Source of the DNA: Armatimonas rosea
Lineage (GTDB): Bacteria > Armatimonadota > Armatimonadia > Armatimonadales > Armatimonadaceae
Direction of reading: 5' to 3'
NCBI RefSeq assembly: GCF_014202505.1
Contig: NZ_JACHGW010000009.1
Span: forward strand, 52,730 to 116,729
Length of the DNA stretch: 64,000 nucleotides
Positions 15,523 to 23,450 of this stretch are shown here, piece by piece; position 1 is the first letter of the stretch, and every line of letters starts with the position of its first letter. Below the pieces are notes generated by a model. The model was given only the letters and a program-made list of their open reading frames with translations, did not search any database and was not told the origin of the DNA. A program made the translations under genes and the position numbers.

Positions 15523-16149
15523 ATGAACGATGTGTCCCTGCAAGGTGGAACCGACAACCTTCTCGATATGCCCAAAACGCTGGCCATGTCAGATGCCGAT
15601 GTGCGCTTCTATCCCGACTTCTTCGACGAGTCAGAAGCTGATCAGCTCTTTGTCAAGCTGACCCAGACCATCCCGTGGCGGCAGGATCAGATTCGGCTCT
15701 TTGGGCGCTGGGTGGATCAGCCACGGCTAACGGCATGGCACGGCGACCCCAGTTGCAGCTATACCTACTCGGGGATGACGATGCAGCCACAAGCTTGGAC
15801 AGCTGAGCTTCTGGCGATAAAGGGGCAGATCGAGCCCGTGGCGGGTGTTGTCTTCAACAGCGTTCTGCTAAACTACTACCGCACAGAGCATGACAGCATG
15901 GGTTGGCACTCCGATGACGAGAAGGAACTGGGAGAGAACCCCGTGATTGCCTCGGTCAACTTAGGAGCAACACGGCGTTTCCACTTCAAGCACAAGCACC
16001 TCAAGGAGCAACGGGTCGCTCTCGACCTAACGGCGGGTAGCCTGCTGATCATGGCGGGGCCGACCCAGCACTTCTGGCTCCACCAGGTCCCCAAGTCGGC
16101 TCGTTCGCTTGGCCCGCGGATAAACCTGACGTTTCGGGTCATCCGCTGA
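15523..16149 (+). CDS. alkB: AlkB-like 2-oxoglutarate/Fe(II) dioxygenase
   Basis: 208 residues. The last 110 carry the family signature. NYYRTEHDSMGWHSDDE gives the iron ligands H and D (HSD), a later H is in PTQHFWLHQVPK, and RINLTFRVIR supplies the 2-oxoglutarate-binding Arg and the RxNxTFR end. The N-terminal FDESEADQLFVKLTQTIPW block is the substrate-recognition part of AlkB and its ALKBH2/3-type relatives. The enzyme oxidatively removes methyl or ethyl groups from alkylated DNA bases. It stands alone with its own short upstream region, and the next gene (an excisionase-like protein) begins 53 bases after it. Confidence 0.85.
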   Translation: MNDVSLQGGTDNLLDMPKTLAMSDADVRFYPDFFDESEADQLFVKLTQTIPWRQDQIRLFGRWVDQPRLTAWHGDPSCSYTYSGMTMQPQAWTAELLAIKGQIEPVAGVVFNSVLLNYYRTEHDSMGWHSDDEKELGENPVIASVNLGATRRFHFKHKHLKEQRVALDLTAGSLLIMAGPTQHFWLHQVPKSARSLGPRINLTFRVIR

Positions 16150-16202
16150 CTTCTCCATCGTTGGTTGACTTCGCTGTATGAGGCCTGGCGTATACTGCTC
16201 TC

Positions 16203-16403
16203 ATGACAGACAGCCCCGAAGGGATGCCGCTCCTGACGGTTGAGCAAGCGGCGAGCTATTTACAGCTCTCTACCTCCTCAATCCGTTCTTATATCCGTTC
16301 GGGCAAGCTGAAGGCATTTCGGGTGGCAGGGCTGCGAAAAGTCCTGATCCAACGTGAGGATCTGCTGGAGCTTCTGGAGCCAGCCCATCACGACGAGAGC
16401 TGA
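16203..16403 (+). CDS. Excisionase / MerR-like small DNA-binding protein
   Basis: 66 residues. LLTVEQAASYLQLSTSSIRSYIRSGKLKAFRVAGLRKVLIQREDLLELL is the standard helix-turn-helix family 17 (excisionase, MerR-like) module and occupies nearly the whole protein. Such proteins direct integrase excision or act as small regulators. No integrase is adjacent, but a serine-recombinase-like protein gene lies 137 bases downstream, and a tyrosine recombinase is encoded at 45789. Confidence 0.8.
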   Translation: MTDSPEGMPLLTVEQAASYLQLSTSSIRSYIRSGKLKAFRVAGLRKVLIQREDLLELLEPAHHDES

Positions 16404-16539
16404 CATGTCCCCTCCGTCCTTGGGAACGAAGTTTCGACTCCCAAGTACCCCGAATTCAACCTCAAAGTATGTGGTTGACGAGCTCAGATCCTTGGGCTAG
16501 GCTTTAACTGACGCAACGATCTAAATAATCATAAGCTTT

Positions 16540-17022
16540 ATGGGGACGATCATTGGTTATGCCCGCACCGCAATAGAGACCCGAACTTCACCGTCGAACG
16601 GCTCAAGGCTTGACAGACAAAAGGTTGCCTTGGTTGAGGCTGGTTGTGATGTTGTCTTCGGAGAAATTTGCTCTGGAATGGCCCATCTGGAGGAGTGCCC
16701 TGTCTTGATGGGGTTGCTTCAGGAACTGAATTTTGGAGATACCCTTGTGGTATGCGACTTGACTCGGCTGAGCCGTTCCGTTGCCGTGCTTTGCTCAATC
16801 CTGTCGGATCTCCAAGAGCGCGGGATAGAGGTGCGCGTTTTGGGTGAGTTGCCGGAGGTAATCCCTCCAGCCTTTCTCCTCTCTGAATCCTTAGAGAGTC
16901 TGCGAGATATTGCCCTTATCAGGGGAGATACTACCCCTCTAAAACCTGCCAGACGGGCCGTGGCTCATGCAACCAGACTGGCCGTGGTTCATACAAAAAG
17001 TGTCAGAGGTGTCCGAGACTGA
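16540..17022 (+). CDS. Serine-recombinase-like protein without the usual catalytic serine
   Basis: 160 residues. The first half follows the resolvase fold: IIGYAR, then helix EAGCDVVFGEICSG, then LLQELNFGDTLVVCDLTRLSRSV, the conserved DRLGR/DLTRLSR region. In resolvases the catalytic serine comes in Y-A-R-V-S-T. Here the match is Y-A-R-T-A-I, so that serine is replaced by alanine. A serine appears a few residues later (RTSPS) but not in the expected place. The C-terminal DNA-binding helix-turn-helix is not clear and the tail is odd, with repeated ARRAVAHATRLAVVHT. It is either a catalytically dead paralogue or a degraded gene. Expression is doubtful, since there is no Shine-Dalgarno at its ATG. 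Confidence 0.5.
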   Translation: MGTIIGYARTAIETRTSPSNGSRLDRQKVALVEAGCDVVFGEICSGMAHLEECPVLMGLLQELNFGDTLVVCDLTRLSRSVAVLCSILSDLQERGIEVRVLGELPEVIPPAFLLSESLESLRDIALIRGDTTPLKPARRAVAHATRLAVVHTKSVRGVRD

Positions 17023-17119
17023 GGGTGCTTGTTAGGCCTTAGAGTGCCTATTGAATTGCTGCCTTTGTTCCTTCTGAAAGCACGGGTAAAAGCTTTGCCG
17101 AGAAGATGCGGTATAACTA

Positions 17120-17133
17120 CAAACAAATGTTTG
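17120..17133 (+). promoter_or_regulatory. LexA/SOS box at the start of imuB
   Basis: CAAACAAATGTTTG at 17120-17133 matches the Gram-positive-type SOS box CGAACRNRYGTTYG at 13 of 14 positions. It is palindromic (AAACAAA and TTTGTTT as its wider arms). A TATAAC -10-like hexamer sits just before it at 17112-17117. The box overlaps the likely imuB start region, so LexA would block transcription. The genes behind it are SOS-type, which supports the reading. Confidence 0.7.
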
Positions 17134-18278
17134 TTTTTACCGTATCCAGACCACGGCCGACTCTCTTCTGCCAGGTGCCAGGACTGCTAGCGCGAGCGGC
17201 CCTTGAGGCGCGAGGGCTTGATGAGTCGCGTGTCTCCTTGACCGTTATAGAAGGGAAGCTGGTTCGGGATGCCTCGCCTCTGGCTGTTCGCCGGGGAGTG
17301 ACGTTAGGGGAGAGCCTCCTTCGGGCACGTCGCCTCTGCCCGGAGCTCTTAGCCGTTCCGCTCGTGGAAGTGGATGCCCGGTCACACTCCCAGCGGCTTT
17401 GGGACGCACTGGCCGAGCTGACAGATCTGGTTGAGCCTGCTGGCCCGGATGCCGCGTATGCGCTTCTCTGGGGAAACGAGTCACTAGAAAAGCTGGACTG
17501 TCTGTTTCCTGCTCTGACTCCCTTCTGCTCGATGGGGCGCTCGAAGCTGGAGGCACGGGTGCTGGCTCTCTCGGGAGTGGAGGGCCTTGCGGATGCTCCA
17601 GTCACGTTTTTATCGGGCGACCCTGCCATCACGGGCAAGCTCCTTCGCTTGGGCTTGACCACGTTTGGCGCAGTGGCAGAGGTCGGCGAGGCGGCCCTTA
17701 TCTATCAATTTGGCCGGAAGGTGGGGCCACTGCTCTACCAGCGTGCTTTGGGGGAGGACAGCGATCCCGTCCAGGCGCTCTGGCCATTGCCCGTTGTGGA
17801 GGCGTCGTATCGCTTCGACCTGGAGCCTATCGAGGATGCGGCTTGCGTGGATCGCTACCTCGTCGAGCTTGCCAAGCGTTCCGCAGGAGAGCTCTGTACA
17901 CTGCGCCGCTTTGGTCGGGTCGTGACGCTAGAGATCACTTGCGAGCGCGGTAGCCCTTTACTCGGGACGTGGCGTCCGCCCTGGCCCGTTCAGTCGCCTG
18001 GCGAGCTCTTGAGCAGCCTACGCCGCCTTGCTGCTCTCCAGCCTCTCCGCTCTGGTGTGATCGGCCTGCGCCTGGTCGTCTCCGAGTTGGACTTGCCGAC
18101 TGCGACAACCCTCTCGCTCTTTGAGACGGTTCCAGCATCCTGCTTGGGGCGTCTGGAGTCTACTAAGCGGTGGATTCGGGCACGGTACGGGTCGGAGGCC
18201 CTGACGACACTCTCGAAAGTCCCTGTCTCGCTTCGGGATCGTCGCCGCGAGCTGGTGAGAGAGGTAATCAAAAGGTGA
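17127..18278 (+). CDS. imuB: ImuB-like Y-family polymerase-related protein
   Basis: About 383 residues from the ATG at 17127. An upstream ATG at 17106 adds seven residues but lies before the SOS box. The N-terminal 330 residues follow the Y-family polymerase outline: LVRDASPLAVRRGVTLGESLLRARRLCPEL, a palm/fingers pattern, then a helix-hairpin-helix and little-finger-like part. The acidic catalytic residues of true polymerases are not conserved, as is typical of ImuB, which recruits DnaE2 through a beta-clamp-binding motif. It is followed without a gap by a DUF6504-like gene and dnaE2. ImuA, the usual first gene, is missing. Its role is DNA-damage-induced mutagenesis. Confidence 0.75.
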   Translation: MFVFTVSRPRPTLFCQVPGLLARAALEARGLDESRVSLTVIEGKLVRDASPLAVRRGVTLGESLLRARRLCPELLAVPLVEVDARSHSQRLWDALAELTDLVEPAGPDAAYALLWGNESLEKLDCLFPALTPFCSMGRSKLEARVLALSGVEGLADAPVTFLSGDPAITGKLLRLGLTTFGAVAEVGEAALIYQFGRKVGPLLYQRALGEDSDPVQALWPLPVVEASYRFDLEPIEDAACVDRYLVELAKRSAGELCTLRRFGRVVTLEITCERGSPLLGTWRPPWPVQSPGELLSSLRRLAALQPLRSGVIGLRLVVSELDLPTATTLSLFETVPASCLGRLESTKRWIRARYGSEALTTLSKVPVSLRDRRRELVREVIKR

Positions 18279-18502
18279 GCCGCTTAGTAAACCAGCCTGC
18301 CTCTGTGGTGACCAACCCGGAGGGTGCGCCTTGCTGGGTGAATAGCTGGGAGGTCTTGCATGTTCACAGCTTCCACCGGGAGTGGATAGGGGCGCTGGAG
18401 GGCGAGCCAGAGCGCGATATCTGGCACGTCGAAACGGCGCGAGGAATCCTAGAGCTACATCGAGTTCGGGAGAGCTGGCTCTTAGCACGGGCTGAGGATT
18501 AG
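18275..18502 (+). CDS. DUF6504-like small protein of the ImuB/DnaE2 cassette
   Basis: 75 residues from a GTG overlapping the imuB stop (GTGA). It contains WEVLHVHSFHREWIGALEGEP and a following TARGILELHRV segment. This is the type of small DUF6504 domain often found behind imuB, sometimes fused to it. Its stop TAG at 18500-18502 is in the same frame as the next gene, with only two codons between them. A longer upstream reading frame in this frame is a shadow of imuB. Confidence 0.65.
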   Translation: MSRLVNQPASVVTNPEGAPCWVNSWEVLHVHSFHREWIGALEGEPERDIWHVETARGILELHRVRESWLLARAED

Positions 18503-18508
18503 AGGCAA

Positions 18509-21500
18509 GTGCATCTCCACACCCACTCAGCGTTCTCGTTTGGCTCTGGCCCTTCGTTGGTGTCCGCTATGGTCCTTCGTGCGGCGGAGCTGGGCTTGCC
18601 CTCGATTGCCCTGACGGATACCAACAGCATCACGGGGATTCCCGAGTTGGTACGCCGTTGCCAGAAAGCAGGTATCCAGCCCATCGGTGGTTGCGAAGTG
18701 GTATTGGAAGGGGGCGCACGCTTGACGCTTCTTGCTGATGGCCCCACGGGCTTCTCCTCTCTCTGCCAGATACTTTCAGCGGCGGGGCTGCGGGACGTGG
18801 AGCGTGATGGCTTACGCGTTCGCCTGGAAGATCTTGAGCGGCATTCCGAGGGATTGGTTTGCCTAACAGGAGCACCGCCACAAGGCTGGATTCCAAAGCT
18901 CCTGCTCCAGAGCCGCGATGAGGAATCGGAGAGGGCACTGGCACGTTTGTTGGGTATCTTCGGGCGGGATCGGGTCTTCGTCGAGGTAGTCCGCTCGCTG
19001 GCAGAGGGAGAGCATAGCCTCTCACTCCATCTTTTCGACCTGGCGGATAGGCTTGGTATTCGAGCTGTCGCCACCAACGCGGTCGCCTACAGCACCAAGA
19101 CCGAGTTCCCCGCATGTGAGGCACTTCTGCGTGTGGGGCTAGTCGTTCCCGTGGGTGAGGAGCATGGAGAACTTCCCCTCAACGGTGAGCGCTACCTCAA
19201 GCCGATCGATGAGCTAGAGCGACTCTTCGCAGACCGACCCGATGCGCTCCGAAATGCGCGAGAATTGGCTGGTTGCCTCGTGCCACCGCTCGATCCCACC
19301 ATCCGCCACTTCCCGCGATACCCCCAGCTACCGAGTGGGGAGAGCGCCTTCTCCCTGCTCTCTGGCCTCGTCTGGGAAGGGGCTAGGCGACGAGGCATCA
19401 CGGACGCGGCTCGCCTCATACATGAACTGGAGACCATTCGTGACCTAGGCTACTGCGATTACTTCCTCATCTGCCACGACGTGATCCACGAAGCGAGACG
19501 GCGCAGCATCGGCTGTGCCCTCCGTGGCTCAGCTATTGGAAGTGCTGCCCTCTACGCGCTGGGTGTGAGTGACCATGATCCCATCACTCGGCGCGTCTCC
19601 TTCGAGCGGTTCCTCTCCCGTGCCCGGCGCAAGCCGCCCGACATCGATATAGACTTCCGCCACGACCGCCGCGACGAGATGTATGCCTACCTGCGCCAGA
19701 CCTACGGCAGCGAGAATGTCGCCAATGTCAGCAACTATGTCACCTATCGCGGTAGAAGCCTCCTGCGAGACTTTGGCAAGATCCTGGGCTTCGATGGCCC
19801 CGAGCTGGATCGCTTGCGGGAGTTGCTCTGGCACGCGAGAGGAGATGACTTGGCGGAGCGACTACAGACTCTGCCTGAGCTGCGCGCCTTGCAGATAGAC
19901 CCCGATACCTATGGCGACCTCTTCGCGCTCTGTGCTCAGCTCGCTGGGAACCCTCGTCATCTGGGCACGCACTCCAGCGGCATCGTGGTCAGTGATGTGC
20001 CTGTCTGCGAAGTCGCACCCATGCTCTGGGCAGCCAAAGGTGTTCCCGTCGTTGCCTTCGATAAAGACGATGTGGAGTCGCCGGGCATCGGGTTACTGAA
20101 GATGGATCAGCTCTGCCTGCGAGCGTTAACTGCCGTAGACATCGCCACCACAAAACTAAAGGCGCAGGACGAGCTGTTCGACTACACGAGCCGGGATAGA
20201 GAAGATCCAGAGACCTTGGCGATGATCCGCGCTGCCGAGACCATCGGGGTGTTCCAACTTGAATCGCCTGCGCAGATGGCCTTGCAGTGGCGACTCAAAG
20301 CCGACAAGTTCGACGACCTGGTGCATGCCGTCGCACTCGTGCGCCCTGGCCCGCTCGTTGGTGGCGGGATCGCTCCCTATGTGGCGGTTCGCCATGGTAA
20401 CGTCAAGCCACACTATCCGCTGCCTGAGCTAGAGCCGGTACTCGCAGAAACCTACGGACGGATTCTCTTCCAAGACCAAGTGCTCGATGTTGTGCGGGTC
20501 GTGGGTGGCTTTAGCGCCGATGAAGCCGATGTCTGGCAGAAGGCCATCACTCACGCGAGAAGTGAGGAGGAGATGAAGTCGCTCGGCAGGGAGCTTCTGG
20601 AGCGAGTCAAGCCCAGGGGTATGACCGGCAAGGCGTTTGAGAAGCTCTGGAAGCAGATCAAGGGGTTCTCACGCTATGGGTTCTGCCATGGGCACTCCGT
20701 GGCGTTCGCGGACCATGCGCAGGGAACCGCCTGGCTGATGCACCACCATCCTGCCGAGTTCCTCGCAGCGCTCCTCTCGGTTGAACCGATGGGCTTCTGG
20801 CCGGTGGCGACCGTGGTGGAGGAAGCGCGACGGCGCGGTATCACTCCCCTTGGTCCCTGCCTGAACCGGAGCCACGCCACCCAATGGCAGGTCGAGACCC
20901 CAAACTCTATCCGCTGTCCCCTCTCTTTTGTGAAGAATGTCAAGCCCGAGCTGGCCGAAGCCATCGCCGCTGAGTGGGATACCAACGGCGACTTTGACGA
21001 CCTCCCATCCGCTTGCCGCCGCCTTGGGTTTGTGCCTCGTGACGCCCTTGAGTGGCTCGTGCTGTCCGGGGCACTCGACGCTTTGTGTCCATCTCGCCGC
21101 CGGGCGATCTGGAGCCTGCCTGCCCTGCATCGTGCCCCCGACACCAAGCGCAAGCTGATCCTTGGTCAACAAGGGATAGAGCTGGCGATCTGCCCGATGC
21201 TCCCGCCCGACCTACCGGACTTCTTAGCGGCAGAGAAGGAGCAACAGGAGTGGCAGGCACTTGGCTTCTCACCACAAGGTCACCCAATGCGTCACCTGAG
21301 AGAGAAGCTGACACGGCGAGGCATCCAGCCCAGCATAGCCCTTCAGGCATGTGAAGATGGGGAGGAGATAACCCTCGCGGGGCTTTCGCTGATGCCGCAT
21401 CGTCCCCCAGTTGCCAGTGGGGAGATCGTCGTTTTCCTGACGCTGGAGGACGAGACGGGGCTGGCTCAGGTGACAGTGCCTCCTGCCGTCTACGAGCGCT

Positions 21501-21607
21501 GGGGAAGTCGCTTGCTGACCGAGCGTGTGCTGGCGATCCATGGACGAGCGGTTCGTCGCGGCATCGGTAACATCCTGACCGCCGACTGCTTACAGGATCT
21601 CCCCTGA
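18509..21607 (+). CDS. dnaE2: Error-prone DNA polymerase III alpha-like subunit DnaE2
   Basis: 1032 residues from a GTG behind AGAGG. The PHP domain is at the N-terminus (HLHTHSAFSFGSG). The polymerase palm is shown by PDIDIDFRHDRRDE, with the two catalytic Asp, and by the GLLKMDQLCLRAL motif with the third Asp. The helical thumb and fingers follow, and a C-terminal OB-fold-like region ends the protein. Its length fits DnaE2 (about 1000-1080). It is a translesion polymerase recruited by ImuB to damaged DNA. It is co-transcribed from the SOS-box promoter with imuB and the DUF6504 gene. The N-terminus is a little shorter than usual, and the preceding stop codon is in frame, so a DUF6504-DnaE2 fusion is an alternative form in relatives. 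Confidence 0.85.
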   Translation: MHLHTHSAFSFGSGPSLVSAMVLRAAELGLPSIALTDTNSITGIPELVRRCQKAGIQPIGGCEVVLEGGARLTLLADGPTGFSSLCQILSAAGLRDVERDGLRVRLEDLERHSEGLVCLTGAPPQGWIPKLLLQSRDEESERALARLLGIFGRDRVFVEVVRSLAEGEHSLSLHLFDLADRLGIRAVATNAVAYSTKTEFPACEALLRVGLVVPVGEEHGELPLNGERYLKPIDELERLFADRPDALRNARELAGCLVPPLDPTIRHFPRYPQLPSGESAFSLLSGLVWEGARRRGITDAARLIHELETIRDLGYCDYFLICHDVIHEARRRSIGCALRGSAIGSAALYALGVSDHDPITRRVSFERFLSRARRKPPDIDIDFRHDRRDEMYAYLRQTYGSENVANVSNYVTYRGRSLLRDFGKILGFDGPELDRLRELLWHARGDDLAERLQTLPELRALQIDPDTYGDLFALCAQLAGNPRHLGTHSSGIVVSDVPVCEVAPMLWAAKGVPVVAFDKDDVESPGIGLLKMDQLCLRALTAVDIATTKLKAQDELFDYTSRDREDPETLAMIRAAETIGVFQLESPAQMALQWRLKADKFDDLVHAVALVRPGPLVGGGIAPYVAVRHGNVKPHYPLPELEPVLAETYGRILFQDQVLDVVRVVGGFSADEADVWQKAITHARSEEEMKSLGRELLERVKPRGMTGKAFEKLWKQIKGFSRYGFCHGHSVAFADHAQGTAWLMHHHPAEFLAALLSVEPMGFWPVATVVEEARRRGITPLGPCLNRSHATQWQVETPNSIRCPLSFVKNVKPELAEAIAAEWDTNGDFDDLPSACRRLGFVPRDALEWLVLSGALDALCPSRRRAIWSLPALHRAPDTKRKLILGQQGIELAICPMLPPDLPDFLAAEKEQQEWQALGFSPQGHPMRHLREKLTRRGIQPSIALQACEDGEEITLAGLSLMPHRPPVASGEIVVFLTLEDETGLAQVTVPPAVYERWGSRLLTERVLAIHGRAVRRGIGNILTADCLQDLP

Positions 21608-21639
21608 CTGCATCCGAAAAGGAATGCTTTCGCGTACAT

Positions 21640-21678
21640 CACTCTAACTATGGAGGTTGTTATGCCTCCCTTAGAGTG
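21640..21678. repeat. Two-step hairpin after dnaE2
   Basis: CACTCTAA at 21640-21647 pairs with TTAGAGTG at 21671-21678. Inside it GGAGG at 21652-21656 pairs with CCTCC at 21665-21669 across an 8-nt loop. No T-run follows on the plus strand. It could be a terminator-like structure after dnaE2 or a regulatory RNA hairpin before the next operon. Confidence 0.45.
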
Positions 21679-21719
21679 GCTGGAGAACCGGCTCTGCCCC
21701 GAGAAATGGTGTGCGCTCA

Positions 21720-21746
21720 GGCCTACCTCCTCATGAGAGGTACGCC
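21720..21746. repeat. Second hairpin upstream of the NERD-helicase operon
   Basis: TACCTC at 21724-21729 pairs with GAGGTA at 21737-21742, and GGC/GCC pairs further out across a single mismatch. The loop is CTCATGA. Together with the hairpin at 21640 it occupies much of the 217-base gap. The next ATG is at 21825. Its function is unknown. Confidence 0.35.
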
Positions 21747-21824
21747 TCGCCTTGATAGTGTCGTTTATACATTGATAGTCTGATGAGGAAAGTACGGGAA
21801 TAAGGCATAATAGAGATAACATAA

Positions 21825-23450
21825 ATGCCTAAATTATTTCCTGACCCGCTTCCGAATCGTGTTCGGTTGGATCGGCTTCACCATGCTGAAGTTCGTGTTT
21901 ATGACGCCCTCAAATCAGGTTTATCTGCGGAGTGGGTCGTTTGTTATAGCGCAAAGTGGATAGGACACCGTCGCTTCAGTGGAGGGGCAAATGTGGATGG
22001 CGAAACTGACTTTATCGTTGCTCATCCCGACTTAGGAATCCTATTGCTCGAAGTCAAAGGCGGCCAGATTGACTACGATGGCGGCATAGATACATGGACA
22101 TCAACGGATATTTATGGTGAGGTTCATGAAATAGATCCGGTAGGGCAGTTGCGAGATGCCAAAGGAACGCTTCGTAAGAAACTAAAAGATTTGCCTTCTT
22201 GGCGAGGTAATGCGCCGTGGATCGTCATGGAATATGCGATCGTATTTCCTGATTGTCTTCTTTCCAGACAAAACCTTACGACAGATCCAACATTATCAAC
22301 CCCATCAAATATCTTGATTGACGGTGGCCAGCTTGGCGACATTGAAAAATGTCTTCGACGCGTCTTTGAACACTGGCGAGGTGATTCGCCTCCGCCTGCA
22401 CCGGGAAGTCAAGCGCAAGTTATCAATGCGCTCATTGCTATGCTTGCCCCCAAAGTCTCACTACCTAATCCAATGGTTTTAGCCATACGCGAGGAAGAGC
22501 AAGAGCTTTTGCGCCTCACCGAGGAGCAGATGCGTTTACTGTCGTTCCTCAGCACACATCGTCGAGTTGCGATTTCGGGATGTGCTGGTTCTGGCAAAAC
22601 CATGATGGCTGTAGAGAAAGCTCGACGTCTTGCTTCAGAAGGATTCGAGACACGTCTTCTCAGTTATCACGTCCCACTGGCCCAACATTTGAAGAGAGTC
22701 ACAAAAGGAATCCCGAACCTTCAGGCATTGACGCTGAGTGAGCTACAGGCCGACGATATTTATGAGGCACTTGTCGTAGATGAAGGGCAGGACTTTACAC
22801 CTAAAGAGTGGGATCAGATGCTCGATTGCCTTCTTCCCGACGAGGGCATTCTCTACGTGTTCTACGACGATAACCAACGAGTCCGTGCTCATTCTGAATT
22901 GGCGCTTCCTGAGGGCTTGAGTTATTTCCCACTACGGGAGAACGTCCGAAATACTCGGGCAATCCATGCCCGTATCCAGCCCTTTTATGATGCCTCTATT
23001 CAACCTCGTGGACCAAGTGGCCGCACTGTTGAGAAGATTGTTGCTGAGTCACCTGCACTAATTCGCAGTGCTTTGTCTCGGACTCTTCACCATCTCAACA
23101 TCACTGAAAAGATTCCAGTTGCCGATATTGTTGTGCTGACACCCAAATCCCTGAATGACTCCTGTATTGCAAATCAGACCTTGGCCAGTGGCTTTAAGCT
23201 TATGGAAACTACACCTGCCATGGAAGGAAGGAGCTCATCAACGGCACACTTAGAAGTACGCTGCGAAAGCGTCGCTTCATTCAAGGGATTGGAGTCTCCT
23301 GTGGTAGTGGTGGTAGAGGTAGATAACGATCTCCTCAATAGCCCGCAATATGAGGCAATTTGTTATGTAGCCTTCTCTCGCCCGCGGCTTCACTTGGTCG
23401 TGATTGGTTCTGCGAATGCCTTGCAACAGTTGATGGGGGACGCAGTGTGA
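21825..23450 (+). CDS. NERD-domain protein fused to a UvrD-like SF1 ATPase
   Basis: 541 residues. The first 150 hold a nuclease-related NERD domain (GETDFIVAHPDLGILLLEVKGG, with the D-x(n)-E-x-K core of PD-(D/E)XK nucleases). A helicase-type P-loop is at about 251-260 (GCAGSGKTMMA), motif II is LVVDEGQDFTP near 320, and near the C-terminus CYVAFSRPRLHLVVIG is motif-VI-like. This is the NERD-helicase architecture. It is the first gene of a three-gene operon with a 902-residue unknown and a DEAD/DUF1998 protein. Its stop overlaps the GTG of the second gene. A role in recognising and cutting foreign DNA is likely. Confidence 0.75.
   Translation: MPKLFPDPLPNRVRLDRLHHAEVRVYDALKSGLSAEWVVCYSAKWIGHRRFSGGANVDGETDFIVAHPDLGILLLEVKGGQIDYDGGIDTWTSTDIYGEVHEIDPVGQLRDAKGTLRKKLKDLPSWRGNAPWIVMEYAIVFPDCLLSRQNLTTDPTLSTPSNILIDGGQLGDIEKCLRRVFEHWRGDSPPPAPGSQAQVINALIAMLAPKVSLPNPMVLAIREEEQELLRLTEEQMRLLSFLSTHRRVAISGCAGSGKTMMAVEKARRLASEGFETRLLSYHVPLAQHLKRVTKGIPNLQALTLSELQADDIYEALVVDEGQDFTPKEWDQMLDCLLPDEGILYVFYDDNQRVRAHSELALPEGLSYFPLRENVRNTRAIHARIQPFYDASIQPRGPSGRTVEKIVAESPALIRSALSRTLHHLNITEKIPVADIVVLTPKSLNDSCIANQTLASGFKLMETTPAMEGRSSSTAHLEVRCESVASFKGLESPVVVVVEVDNDLLNSPQYEAICYVAFSRPRLHLVVIGSANALQQLMGDAV

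Noticed and set aside
23360..23446. Longer start for the 902-residue protein
   Set aside because: It lies inside the NERD-helicase gene in another frame. The GTG at 23447 has a better ribosome site and the typical GTGA coupling.
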